A stretch of 64,000 nt of DNA from Toxorhynchites rutilus septentrionalis (taxonomy: Eukaryota > Arthropoda > Insecta > Diptera > Culicidae), in NCBI RefSeq assembly GCF_029784135.1, contig NC_073745.1, positions 114,380,716 through 114,444,715 of the forward strand, in the 5' to 3' direction. Shown here piece by piece: positions 45,986 to 58,000 of the stretch. Within the stretch, counting starts at the first letter, position 1, and every line of letters begins with the position of its first letter. The position numbers were made by a program, and so were the translations under genes. The notes below the pieces were generated by a model, which saw only the letters and a list, made by a program, of their open reading frames with translations, made no database searches and was not told the DNA's origin.

Positions 45986-48900
45986 AGTCCAGTAATATTA
46001 ATCCTTTGTGGTCATTTGTCTGCTCTTAGCCTCTACAGCAAGGAATCATACTAAATACTTTATTCCACGTTGTGATAGTTGTGATATTTCTCTGAACGAT
46101 TTTGAATGTCTACTGAATTTTCTCAAGAAAGTATACTGAACTTCTATCAAAAACAGTCGGTACTCGGTATACACAAAATATTAGGGTAAATTATTTAAAA
46201 AAAATAATTTACACTGCACCAAGCCGATAAAACACGATATCCTTGTGGTTGACTTTTTGCTGTAAATTGCTGTAAAATATTTTATTATAATTTTTGTTGG
46301 TTTTCATTCTGATGCATTTTCGTAGAAGGTCCAATAACCGTTGAATTTAATGAAAATTTGGTTCATTGAATTATATTTTGTACTTATTTTTTATCGCCAA
46401 CCGAAATGAGTCAATTTTTCTAAATGCAATCGTTATAAGAGACATAAGCTTGTAGCAATAAATTGGCACAGTATGATTAAATTAATAATATGTATTAGTA
46501 TGCACTAAACAATGTATTCAAAATGTATTTTTTCCCAAAAAGTTTATTGATTTTCCAACCACTTTGTCGAACACCATAGTTTAATCAGACGGATGAATTT
46601 CGAGTTATGACTTTTTGATCAATGGTTTTGGATACACTCAAAAAAACAAAATCAGTCGCTATTAATACTGATTGAACAACTAGAATTGCAATTTTCGGAA
46701 GCTGACACCTTATGTACAAAGTTTTAAAAAAATGGAAAAAGCCGATGATTTGACGTGGAATAGCTCCTTTATGGGATTCCGCCGCATTTTCATATATGTT
46801 AAAGATTATAGAGAATTCGACACGAGAAGTCACAATATATATAGCTGGAGCGATTTGTCGTAGAAAAGTTCTTCGGTTACCTTCTCAGGCTGTTCAGGAA
46901 TATCTTCCGAATATCTTATATTAACAGTTTGAAATATCTGTGTTTTTTTTATATTAAAAACGGATGTCACGGGTGGCTTTTTTTGGATGCCCAAAATCAA
47001 TATAATGCGACAGTGCGTAATGAATTGTTTTCGATTTTCGTTCATGATAATAGCAGATTACGTGAGCAGCGAAGTGGAATCACGCAAATGTGTTTGAAAA
47101 ATGTGTAGATGTTTGGATCATTCGTAAGCGCATGTGGATTATTCTGGAAAGACCCTACATTCAGGGCGATACAATAATTCTGATGAAATATTTTGCGTTT
47201 AATCTGTGGTACTTTTTTGACAAAACGTATAATTTATCCAGTTGCAATCGAATTCGATGTACTTCCTGTATTGTATTAGTCGGACTTTTTTGTATAACAT
47301 TCCAACCTAAACACAACATCAATGAATCGTACAAATTCAAATAATTTATATACAATGTTGAAATCCTAAAGCAAATCTGCTAACCGAAAGTGCACAAAAT
47401 ATGCCAAAAATGCCGCTCAATATTATGCGTGTATGTGTCCGAAAACATTCATCTACATACGGGACCTGGATGCAATCGTCTGGAGCAAGCGGAAATGATT
47501 TCTTTTTTCTCTTGAGTACCCGTTTTTAGGTTTCCCGCCAAATCCAAATTCACAACCAGAAATCGGTACGGTCCGTAAAACTTTTTCCCCACCTGGTTTA
47601 CGTGCATTCATCCGAGCGATTTGTTCGCCAAATCGTTTCATGTAGGGAGCGGAAAATGCTAGTCTCTTTTTTACATTGTGCTGACGGTGTCCAAGTGGGT
47701 GTGGGAAACATTGTAACCGTTTTCAACAAGTTCTACAATATGGTTAACCTTCGGATATGGTTTGGAAAGAGATAGAACTAGTGAAACAAAAGTATGAAGT
47801 GTCATTTCAATATGTGGTATTGGTTGGACGATTGATTGATACTTTTGACATTAACTCAAAAGAAACTCTTTCTTCTTTCTGAGTACGAACTGGAAATCCA
47901 AAAATAGATCACATATTGTTAGAACTCTGGTTCAACATGGCCCCTATCAACATATGAAATATTCGCCTCATTTGATAGCAATTCTGGTTTGAGTTATTCT
48001 TCTTCAATGGTCTCAGACTAATAAACGATTCCAGTGTATCGACGCGTAGAACGGACACTCGGATTGGAACCATAAACGATTCAAACAGTTCATTAACCGC
48101 CTATCACAAACAAATAAAAAAGAAAATCTCCAACAAAGTCATGGAAGCTTGACGACGACGACTCCTAATGATTCGCTAATGTTCGGGACAGACATTTACG
48201 CATACATTTCGCACGCACGTTCATATCAGCAATCGTAAACATTGAACCGGCAGCGGCGCGAGAAAAAAAATACATTCGCTCATGTTTCACGCGACAGCGG
48301 AAAATAACCTCCATTAAGTCTTTAAAATCATCACAATAACATATTAATGGTGGTTATTGTTTGATGAAACGATACGTGTTCCGTAGCCAACGTTTTTGAT
48401 TAAGGTTGTTCAAAAATTATACGACCTAGAAGACAGCGGACGTAAAAAGGAATGTATGCCCTCGTGCCTAATTTGCTAGTCGTAAAAGAAGAAATAATTG
48501 ATTACATGCATAAATAAATAAACGTTGCAAGCATCATCACTGCAAGCAACATTCTGTCAAACACCAAGTTCACATCGGAGTGCCATCGTTACTAATGATA
48601 GCACAAGCTGGTAATGATAATTAAGAGCCCATCAAATGATGTCTTCCTCCAATCATTCCGACTCACAGACCAATGTGTGGGAGTATTCCACTCGAGCAAA
48701 CCAACCATTTAAAAAGTTGTTTTTATTACTCCTTCCAGTTGCTTGCGTATTCATAGCTTCAGTTTGCTCGGTTACAAGTTCACTGTTAAGCGCCCAACTA
48801 TATAATCCTTCCTCGCTGCTCTGAAACAATGAACCCCAGCCGTAACTGCCGTGAATGGAGATATTTTAACGCCGCGCCATTAACAAGCGCGGGGAATTTA

Positions 48901-49276
48901 TGGGGCTGGAAAGAGCCTACATGAAACGGGAAATAGCAAACTTTATGTTATGTTTATGTTAGAAGTCAACATACCGCCCCGCGCGTACGAAGTGTGTTTT
49001 GGGCGCGAGCGAACGAGTTGTGTGTGGGCTCGAAACAAGGCAGCAGGACAAAACTCAAAATCTGTGTGGCAGTGAAGCAATGCAAGAAGAGGAAAATGAT
49101 GTGTATTATATTTGAAATTTTTATTTGTATCGGCGAAAATTTCGAGGTGCAGAATGTTTTTATAAATCATCGAATGGTATTCACAACTCAATATTTTATC
49201 ACAATACCATACCAGATATAGGAGGTTGATTTCGGAAATTTTTCCAGTTAGTATTAGTTGTAAAGAAATGTAAGTA
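45986..49276. other. Anonymous; no gene recognised
   Basis: Frames up to 141 codons (48943-49368, minus) are AT-driven and lack motifs. A minus-strand frame at 47453-47641 (MKRFGEQIARMNARKPGGEK) has less biased composition but no recognisable identity. 47900-48900 is higher-complexity DNA. Confidence 0.4.
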
Positions 49277-49807
49277 TAGTAAAACCTGTTTTTGTGCTGT
49301 TTTTTGTGCGGTTTTTTGTTCTTGTGCGGTATATGAAAAGAAGGATATTTGACGAAGTTATCGTCCAATTAGTTTTTTTCGATGGTTTTTATGCATTTCA
49401 GTGCGAAAAAAAAGCATATTTACGTCTCAATTATCCACTTCTGAAATCATTCCCCTCTTCTCATCAAATGCTCTAAGTTTTTCTAAGTTTTAGCATGACA
49501 CGATTTCTAACAGCAACACGTTTCGACATGCAACTAAAAGCACAAAACAGCCAAACGCAACCGAAAAGGCAAACTGTCCCATCGCAAAGCAGGGAAACAA
49601 AAGGAAATTGAACGGTGTACGACGTGAATTTGAGTTATTTTCTTGGGGAAACTTTTTTTATGCGGTCCCTATCTACCGCACAAAAAAGTTTTTTTTCAAA
49701 ATGCGTACCGAACAAGATTTTTTAAAGCTACTGGTGAAGTTTTGCACTATTTTTTATGCGATTTTTCTTGTGTGGTCCCTATCCCCCGCACAAAAAAAGG
49801 TTGCCTG
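49277..49807. mobile_element. Pogo-like MITE with TTTTGTGCGGT iterons
   Basis: The left end TAGTAAAACCTGTTTTTGTG and the right complement CAGGCAACCTTTTTTTGTGC are flanked by TA (49275-49276, 49808-49809). Copies of TTTTGTGCGGT or its complement (CCGCACAAAAAA) recur near both ends, with GCGGTCCCTATC-type sequence between. Non-coding, 531 bp. The left terminal base appears mutated from CAG. Confidence 0.75.
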
Positions 49808-49833
49808 TATGAAATACAAAGGGTTATTTATAC

Positions 49834-49905
49834 AGCTAAAGAGTGTCCCACACTAAATTGCATCACAGAAGATCACGCTGTAGAAAGTTACTCATTGAGT
49901 ATTTT
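49834..49905. repeat. Solitary DD37E-type terminal fragment
   Basis: GTGTCCCACACTAAATTGCA and ATCACGCTGTAGAAA closely resemble the terminus of the DD37E element at 50879 (GTGTGTCACATCAAATTGCA ... ACGCTGTAGAAA). No second end or gene is attached. Confidence 0.65.
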
Positions 49906-50876
49906 CTCTTGAAAATTTTTGATAGAAGTAGCTTAGAATGTATTGCTTACACCAGCACGCAATGGTCCAGGAGATGCATTTAAGTGGAAATTAGCATTTA
50001 GAGCTCGACAGTTATTCTCTAGACAAATACTGTATTAGACAAAATTGTTACATATAATAGAGCGTTCATTTTTATGTTATCAAAAATAGGGTGACCAAAA
50101 TTGTCAATAAAATAAAAAATATAACTTTTTTTATTTTTATAGATAGAAGTAAACATAGTTCGACAATGTTGTTATTTGAGACATGTTTGTTGAACAACTT
50201 TTTTTTCTATCTCTTGAAATAACCGATATAACCGATATAACGCCTTTCTTCTAAGTTATGTTAGGGTCACTATGAAAAAACTATTTTCTTGCTCTAACTT
50301 TTATAATTCAAATTCTACGTGCAAACAATCTTCGAAAGACTTTTAGAGCTTACTAATACAAACATTTTGCGATGCAGAACTTGTCAATATCTCAACTTCA
50401 GTAAAAAATACCCTCTCTTCAATTGTTTGACATTCTTTCTGGGGCAAACATAAACAAATTTTTTGGCGGCATTTGAAAGAGCATATTTCACTCTACATGG
50501 TGTGTGATTTCCAAAACTATATTATTTTTCGTGCTTGAGTAAATTGAAATTGAAATCATGAATTTTTGGGTAAAAAAACATCAATAACATTGAATAAGAT
50601 TAAGATGCTCCCTTTTTTTTAAATTAGAAAGCACTCTGCAAAATTCATAACTCGAGAACAAAATTAGATAAAAACCCAAAACTTTTATTGAAGATATAAA
50701 AGTATTCAGAATTAACATTTGTGGCCGTAATATTCGACCATCTCTTCTTAACGCAGAGTCGAGAACGCTAAGGCCAATCGTCAACGCTGTTATAAGGGGG
50801 GATAATGAAGATACCTTTTAAATAGCAACAAGTTTGCGAACAAAACGGCGCATATTTGACTTAAATTGGATAATTG
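49906..50876. other. AT-rich spacer
   Basis: No gene. ATAACCGATATAACCGATAT at 50219-50238 is a short direct repeat. Confidence 0.4.
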
Positions 50877-50878
50877 TA

Positions 50879-52157
50879 AAGGGTGTGTCACATCAAATTG
50901 CATCACGGAAAAAACGCTGTAGAAATTTCATTTTTAGGAATTATATCTTCAGATTTCGCTTATAATCAGATAAGAGTGTATAGATCACGTTGGCCATGCT
51001 TCACTGTCAATTTTTCGTAAATTTGGAAAAATGTCGTCGAACGAAAAAGAGCGTCGTGAATTAATCCTGCGCACTCATTTCGAGAATCCGGAGTTATTAC
51101 ATCGGGACATCGGTAAGATGCTGGGAATCGTCCAATCCACGGTCAGCAGAGTACTAAAACGATACTTCGAGAACCTAACCATCGACCGGAAGGTGAAGAA
51201 CGGCAAAAATGGATGCTCCGTCAGTGAAAAAGATCACAAGCGCGTAGTTAAGCAGTTTAGACGTGATCCGAGAAGTTCGGTCCGGGATGTCGCCAATAAG
51301 CTGAATTTGTCAAGTTCATTCGTCCAGCGGACCAAGCAGCGGGAGGGCCTGCGTACATACAAGGTTCAGAAGGCTCCTAACCGCAACGAAAGGCAAAACA
51401 TGATGGGGAAGATGCGAGCCCGGAAGCTGTACACCGAAATGCTGACGAAGCCGCAATGCCTGGTAATGGACGACGAAACCTACGTCAAAGCGGACTTTCG
51501 TCAGCTGCCGGGCCTGTTGTTCTTTTCCGCAGAGGACAAATTCAGCGTTCCGGAGGAGATTCGCAAGCAGAAACTATCCAAGTTTGCCAAAAAGTACATG
51601 GTGTGGCAAGCGATCTGCTCTTGCGGAAACGAAGCGCCCCCTTCGTGATGACCGGCACGGTAAACGGGCAGGTTTACCTTAAGGAGTGCCTACTACCACT
51701 ATTGAAGCAGCACGAGGGCCCAACCATCTTCTGGCCGGATCTCGCTTCGTGCCACTATTCAAAGGACGTGTTGGAGTGGTACGAAGCCAACGGGGTCACC
51801 TTCGTGCCAAAGGAAATGAACCCGCCCAACGCGCCGGAGCTTCGCCCAATAGAGAAATATTGGGCGATTATGAAGCAGGAAGAACCCAAAAGTTGTCAAA
51901 TCGGAGACGGACTTCAAGAGAAGATGGATTTCTGTTCAAAAAAAAAACTACAACCTGACGTTGTACAGAACCTTATGGACGGGGTAAAGAGGAAGGTGCG
52001 AGCATACGGGCTTGGGCTCGAAGTATGAATAAAAAGAAAATGCCAAAAGTTGGTTAATAGTTTTTATTTTACTGTTTAAAATTTTCAAAAGGATCGGTCT
52101 ACTGGGCGAATTTCTACAGCGTTTTTTCCGTGATGCAATTTGATGTGACACACCCTT
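50879..52157 (+). mobile_element. Nearly intact DD37E transposon
   Basis: A 1279-bp element with TIRs of about 48 bp. The left end AAGGGTGTGTCACATCAAAT and the complement of the right end are identical over the first 20 bases and match through CGCTGTAGAAAT. They are flanked by TA (50877-50878, 52158-52159). It contains one transposase gene broken by three small indels. It is a different family from the element at 16388. Confidence 0.95.
51031..52028 (+). pseudogene. DD37E transposase with three frameshifts
   Basis: 51031-51648 is open and covers the two helix-turn-helix motifs (HRDIGKMLGIVQSTVSRVLK at residues 24-43; SSVRDVANKLNLSSSFVQR at ~82-100) and the first catalytic block MDDETYV (D148). 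A one-base loss near 51640 (in GCGCCCCCTTCG) shifts the frame. The rest is read in the frame of 51456-52028, with FWPDLASCHYS and RPIEKYW, whose D and E are 37 residues apart. Two further compensating shifts lie near 51880 and at the A10 run at about 51940. The C-terminus ends at 52028. Confidence 0.92.
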
Positions 52158-52337
52158 TAAGTATTTTAAATAAAACGTTAAATTTCGATCAGAAATTCGA
52201 CATTTCTTTTTCCCCAACCCTATATTATTGATCAGTTCGAAATTTGTCCTTAAACTGATCAATTATTGCATTATAAATGCTTTTATGATCAGCAGCACCA
52301 AGCGTTACTGCGGTGTGAAAGTCGTTATGTACCTTAA

Positions 52338-53041
52338 GGGGGTATTCTAGTGTAGAGACACGCATTTCGGGCGTTTTTTCGTGCTCCGTAAAAATAAAAC
52401 AAATAATGTTTTCACTATCCATTGTATCATTATTTGTTCATCTATCTTTTAAAAATAGAACAAAAATTAAACGGAGAAAAAATATTCATAACTAGAATAG
52501 TCAAGAGCTGATGAAGTAAAGAGAGTTCAAAAAAAGTTATGCCATGGCGTACACGATTCCAGCCGTTCTGGTAAACTGAAACAAAAAAAAATCGATTCTG
52601 AATCAGTAAAGATGCCGCTATCGCATGAACCTCGGACAAGTCAAGAACATCTTTTTTGTCAAAATGGCGGTCATTTGAAAAACAAAATGCGGTTTAAAAC
52701 GTTTTTTTCACGTTTCCCGATTTTTTTAAAATAGTAAAACTTTAAAAATATCATATTTTAGAGGTTCATGCGATAGCGAGCTGCCTGCAGATTGTATCCA
52801 TATAAATTTGACATAAATCGGTTCAGTGTACGCCAGTCTGAAAAAACTAGTTTCGAGAAAACGCGTTTGAAGTTCTTTGTTATGGCTGTTTGTAGGTTAG
52901 ATACCGCATCATTAACATGGCTCTAGCTCGGTAAATAATAGATACAGAAACTACAGAAATCTGCTATTCTACTACTAAACTACAGAAATCTGAAGGAAAA
53001 AAATTTTGCTTTTCTTCAGATTTCTAAACTAGAATACCCCC
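52338..53041. mobile_element. TTAA-flanked MITE (piggyBac-like)
   Basis: GGGGGTATTCTAGT at the left and its exact complement at the right are each bordered by TTAA (52334-52337 and 53042-53045). TTAA is the target of piggyBac-type transposases. The roughly 700-bp interior is AT-rich and non-coding. Assignment to piggyBac rests on the TTAA and the G-rich TIR only. Confidence 0.82.
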
Positions 53042-53045
53042 TTAA

Positions 53046-53547
53046 TGTTGCTTTCTTCAAATGTTAGAAATTTCACACGCGCTAAAAATCCGTACCAATC
53101 TGTGCTTTTTGGACGAAAATCTGTACTCTGTACAGCACAGAATCTGTACCAAAAATAACGAAAAAATCTGTACCATTCGAGATAAATCTGTACGTGTGGA
53201 AACACTTCTCACAACAAACAATACAAGACCAGTCATAATATTTTGTTAGTGTGAAATGTTACTTTTTTAGCGGCCATAAATCATCGAGCATAAAAATTCA
53301 TGGATTTCGTTTTTCTTAAATATTTTTTTCATGTGTAGTCACAAGTCAACAAGTTCAACATTACATTCCGATCAGGAAAATTATGTGTAACTCCCAACTA
53401 TGAAGTAACTTTATAGCGTTTGATTACTCACTGGAAATCAGAATGCAGCTTTAACACATTTGTATAAACATTGTGAATCTAAAAAACTTGTTTTATAAAA
53501 CACCTCTTTTTGAAAATCGTCACTCCAATTTAATGACTAAGTACTAG
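53046..53547. other. Spacer with CTGTAC clusters
   Basis: 53080-53200 repeats AATCTGTAC-type words five times (53087, 53119, 53141, 53166, 53185 approximately). This is probably repeat-derived. No gene. Confidence 0.45.
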
Positions 53548-53605
53548 AAGAGTGAACGAACGGTCGTTTTTTTTTACTGGGCAACAATTCACATGAACTT
53601 CTTAC

Positions 53606-53810
53606 CCAGTTCAGAACGAACTGTGTACGAAGACCACTGGCTGAACTGTGTATACAGTTCAGTTCAGAACGAACTGTACGGTGAACGATGAACTGTGTAT
53701 GCAGTACAGAACGAACTGTTTCGATGACCGCTGGCGGAACTGTGTATACAGTTCAGAACGAACTGACCGCTGGCTGAACTGTGCGTACAGTTCAAAACGA
53801 ACTGTGTATG
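53606..53810. repeat. Palindromic GAACTG tandem array
   Basis: Four irregular units combine AGTTCAGAACGAACTG with CTGAACTGTGTATACAGTTC-like sequence and a GACCGCTGGC linker. Both core words are near-palindromes built on GTTC/GAAC half-sites. Confidence 0.85.
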
Positions 53811-53851
53811 GTGATCGGTGTATAAGAGGAAGGCGAGCGAATGGATGATAG

Positions 53852-54279
53852 CACGGCTTACAGAGACAAGGCTAGTTCTTTAGCGAGTAAACATTTTTTT
53901 TGATGACGTCATCCGAGTCGTCAGTGTAAACAGTCGCCAGTTGTATTTTGTTTTCCTACTTACGCGTAAATGTTCCTGAAATGAAAAATCGAAAATGGTT
54001 CAACGCGCTGTGAGCGAGTGTATAAATTATGAAAATGACATTATCGGGCCAAAAAAGAGATTCTTTCGCTTTCCGAAAAACCGAGAATTATGTTCTTTGT
54101 GGATAAATGTTTTATCAAATTATTCATGGTGTTAAATATAATCAACTATATTATCAACGCACAAACTTACAAAGCACGAAAAATAAAAAATAAGAACACA
54201 TTGTTTACTTCAACGACTTAGATGACGTCACTAAAAAATGACTGATCCGGAGTAGCTAGCCTTGTCTCTGTAAGCCGTG
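53852..54279 (+). mobile_element. P-element-like MITE
   Basis: A 428-bp element with at least 24-bp perfect terminal repeats starting CACGGCTTACAGAGACAAGG. An exact 8-bp duplication GATGATAG flanks it (53844-53851 and 54280-54287). P-superfamily elements make 8-bp duplications, begin with CA and encode a THAP domain. This copy retains a short plus-strand frame that looks like the start of such a domain. Confidence 0.88.
53995..54135 (+). pseudogene. THAP-like N-terminal remnant of a P-type transposase
   Basis: A 46-codon frame reads MVQRAVSECINYEND, then GPKKRFFRFPKNRELCSLWI, and stops at 54135. A Cys near residue 9, the FFRFPK block and a Trp at about 36 correspond to the beginning of THAP domains (C-x-C, then F-x-FP-K and an invariant W). 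The first cysteine of the usual pair is missing, and the distal C-x2-H half and the whole catalytic region are absent. Non-functional by itself, it identifies the parent transposon as P-like. Confidence 0.65.
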
Positions 54280-55011
54280 GATGATAGAAGAATGCTGCTG
54301 CAAGGTAAATACTCCTCAAATTAACGAATGGAATGAAACGATAGCCCCATGAAATAATAAAAACAAGATATCGGTATTGTCGTTTTCTTAATAAAAAGCA
54401 ATATTTCAGGACACGATGGTTCTTAAATTGGATTGTTCGATTATTTATCTTTTATTTTAATTTCATATTTTTAAGTTGAGGGTAAATATTTCAGTGAGAT
54501 ATGCAAATCTACCTCACAAAAAAAAATACAATTGAAAGCGAAACGATTCAAACAGTATTTTTCAACATTAAATAAAAATTTGTGTCGCTGATATGAAATG
54601 TTTTTATATTATATCATATTGTGCTCGATAATTTCGAGAAAGTCTTTCACTTTTAGGTACAGTTTTGCTATAGCAGTTATTGCAAAACATTGAAGAAAAG
54701 CAGAGCAACGCTAGTTCGTGCTGAAAATAAGGAATCACGGCTCAAACAAAATAAAAAAATTCAAAATCATAGTTTGATTTTCTATTCTGCTAAGATATTT
54801 TTAACAAAATTCGGGCATATAATTATTGCTAACAGCATTTTATGAATGAAAAAAACAGTCCTACATAACATTTAATACTTTTTCTACATGCTTTGGCATA
54901 TCCCTCCAATGTACGAAAGAGTGGGTGAACTGCTCAAAAGAACTAGTTCACTTAAGTGAACGGTTGGTCACTGAACGGTTCATTAGGGTGAACCGTTTTG
55001 CCCATCTCTAG

Positions 55012-58000
55012 TTTGGTAGTATAACTATTGATTATTGACACCGTATTGATAGTCATCATATGTTGAAGAATATCATGACTTTTGAGTTACCCAGTACTAC
55101 AGTGGAGCTGTCGCATGTCAAGATATAAATAAAAACAAAAAACGCTCTCTCGGTAGCCATTCGGTCGTAATTTTGTGCGTTCCGAATTTAAGAAATTTCT
55201 AGTGAAATTTAGTTTATTTGACCTGATTTTCGACAAATCAACAGTTTGGACGATTGTTCACATATTCTAGGGGAGGTGAACAGATATTTTGTTCAATTTT
55301 AGCGATTATTTTGCATTTCGTTGTTTGGGGGGCAAAGTGGCCAGTGAAGGATTACTACTGACAATGTTCTTTTTTCAAAGGCTGATATACCTTATCACCT
55401 TTTGCTCTTAAAGGGGTCTCTTTTGTGGTTTTGACCCAGGAAACATATGCCACCCCAAACAAAACCAAGGCTCATTTTGAAGAACGTTATGTATTTCCTA
55501 CTACGTTTTTGTACGTATGAGAACATTTCAATTACGATTCTAGATGGATAGGCCTAGCTCATTCCATACATGCACCTACTATTTCAATAATGATTTAAAC
55601 AAATTTGGCAAAGAAAACACGCATAAATCTATCTCTTCTAGTGTGATATGTGCGAGTGACCACTTTACCTCCTCACTAAAATAATATTCGATTTTTAAAC
55701 CTTTTTACTAATAATGAAAAATGTACTATTGTCAATTTTCATAATAAAAACCGCTTACTAGCTTGAACTACAATAAGTTGAGCTACAATATTCTTCGAAG
55801 AACGGGAATTTTAGTGGTATGTGGACACAGGGAATGGGCATGTTCCTTAGGGTGACCGCATTCCCACCAGTTCCCCTAAATGCACGAACGCAAAATAAAA
55901 ACGTGCGGTCCCTGGCGTATGTCTTACAGATTTCTTTGCGGTCCTTAATATGGTCAAATGCCCTTCCTCGGCTCAATAATCTCAATAAACGCCTGGTTAA
56001 GTTTGTGTACAATTTCACATCTCGTATGAGGAAGTTTACGCCAGAATAAACTAACATATTTGGTTCACTATTGCCTGGAGCCACATGTGAAGCAAGCGAA
56101 TTTTGAATATGACACAGTTAAAAAAGGAAATTCAAAACTCCACACAAATTCCATTCGATTAGAAAATATGTGATCCATCCGTTGCGCTTGTAATGAATAG
56201 TTTTCCCCTCCTCTACGTGGTACGCCCATTGTCCTCGACGGAATTGGTTTGTAAATATTGCAAACATGGGGAAACTGCAATAATAGCATGAATTCGCCCC
56301 AGTCTAGCATGGAATCAACATAGGAGCGTCGAAGCAGAGGGAGAGGCGGCTCGGAATTCTCGGCCCGGGCTATAAGGATGATGTTGATGATGATGGCAGG
56401 ACGACGTTGTGTGGAGCGAAATATGATCCTTAAGTGGGGGGCACTCGCGAGGAAACCTGGATGGACGTATCTTCTGCGCAGAGACTGCATTTACGGTGTG
56501 GGAGTTTGCTAGTAGAGGAGTAATCGCTCCATTCACGATGCAGCAGGATAAATATTTGCCTTGTGTAGATGCAATGTCGGAAAAATGTTTATTCTATCGC
56601 AGGAATTTCTTCATCTTTTGCAGGACCGTCGCACTCGGTTAGCAACTGGAACCGGTTTCTCAGAACCTTCGTCCGTTTTGTGGATAAAATAAAACAGAAA
56701 AAATGTCAATACTAAAACAACAACAACAAATTCAAAAGCTAGTTTCGCAAAATATTTTTGTCGTTTTAGAAAAACTACTTCATTTTTAAAGAACCTTAAA
56801 AATTTGGCCCTTGTAGGAATATCTCATAAACCCCTTTCTAGCTCAACAGCCGGTGTGAGTACTTATTCTTATCGTAAATTGATTCTACTTGAACGAGTGG
56901 AAGTGCTGAGCTTGGGGAAAGCTGTTCATAAACGCACTTTCTCCAAAGTCCCAATACGATCAGCAAACGGTGATAACGTTTTATTTTACGGTCCATTTCT
57001 TCCATTGTTATGGCAAGCTCGGTGCGCTACGGAAGCCCGGAACGGAGGCAACACCTGGGGTTCCCATATAATCGGCACATGAATCGAGCGCTTATGAAAC
57101 TGATTTTCATAGAAATTGGGAATAAAATACTGGATAAACAGTAGCTTTCAATAGAGGAGAGACATGTTTCTGAAAATGAAAGAGTGCATTGGAATTGGTT
57201 ATCCGGTAGAACTAACAATTATAATCATCAATAAGTGGAAGAAGAGTGCCGGTTAACAAAATTGCAAAAAATAGCTCAATTTTACAATTGACTGTGTACT
57301 GATCATGAAAACATAAGCAAAACAAAAGTTAACCGAGCCCGGCGCTGTCAGCGAATTAAAGTTTAATCGATTATCACGCAGTGCCGGCCCTGTTTACAGT
57401 GAGCGCCATGGACGGAAACCCATCGTTCGTGGCAGTGCGGTAATTAATATTAAACGGAATTAAAATTTCAATTTAAGCAAAAAAATTAAAACCGTTATTA
57501 TCGTTCTTGGTTTCGGGGTTCTCTTGCGTGTGGTCCTCGGCGTGGGCACGACAACGGTCAAGTGCTTCCTCTCCTCCGGTGTGCTCCACCGATCGGTGTA
57601 AAGGATCGAGGCGGTTTAAATCTGGGATGAGCATTACCGGGTTGACACAGCGCTCAGTGCCAGAGTTATGGGCTATAATCCAACCGCCGAAGGCCATTCA
57701 TCCTAGCGCTGGTGTCGCCCATCGGATGAGAATAATAAAAGGCAGACCAGCTGGGCGGGGTGTTTAAAATGTAAATTATTCAATTTATCTGTGTGTAGTG
57801 GAGTCAAATTTAATCAAGGCTTGGGCAATTCTTGCCTCCATCTCTAAACCGGAAAAAAGCAATAAAAATGCATGAAATCCGATGTTAATTGAAACGGCGT
57901 TTTATCCCAAAACGCAACGCCACCCGTTTAAAAAATCGACCATATTGTTTACCCTGCTCATTAAAAAGCAAGCATTCAGCATCACGTCGAAATGTTCCGC

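Larger units (their letters stand above)
53548..55011. mobile_element. GAAC-rich element, possibly hAT-like, interrupted by a P-like MITE
   Basis: The right end CGTTTTGCCCATCTCTAG, with GTGAACGG/ACCGTTC-type words on its inner side, resembles hAT termini of the form TAGAGATGGGC. The left side (53551 onward) starts with AGAGTGAACGAACGGTCG. No matching 8-bp duplication was found, so limits and class are tentative. A tandem array lies near its left end, and the P-like MITE at 53852-54279 is inserted in it. Confidence 0.45.

Noticed and set aside
12105..46000. Inverted segmental duplication joining 12113-22106 and 41958-45985
   Set aside because: Both regions contain the long SINE, the hAT MITE and the 1.4-kb repeat, but their order is not that of an inverted duplication and the SINEs have different target sites, so they are independent insertions.
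47453..47641. 62-codon minus-strand ORF MKRFGEQIARMNARKPGGEK
   Set aside because: Less biased than neighbours, but short, with no recognisable family and no splice or promoter context.
48943..49368. 141-codon minus-strand ORF
   Set aside because: Lys/His/Tyr-rich low-complexity translation, opposed by open frames on the other strand, no motif.
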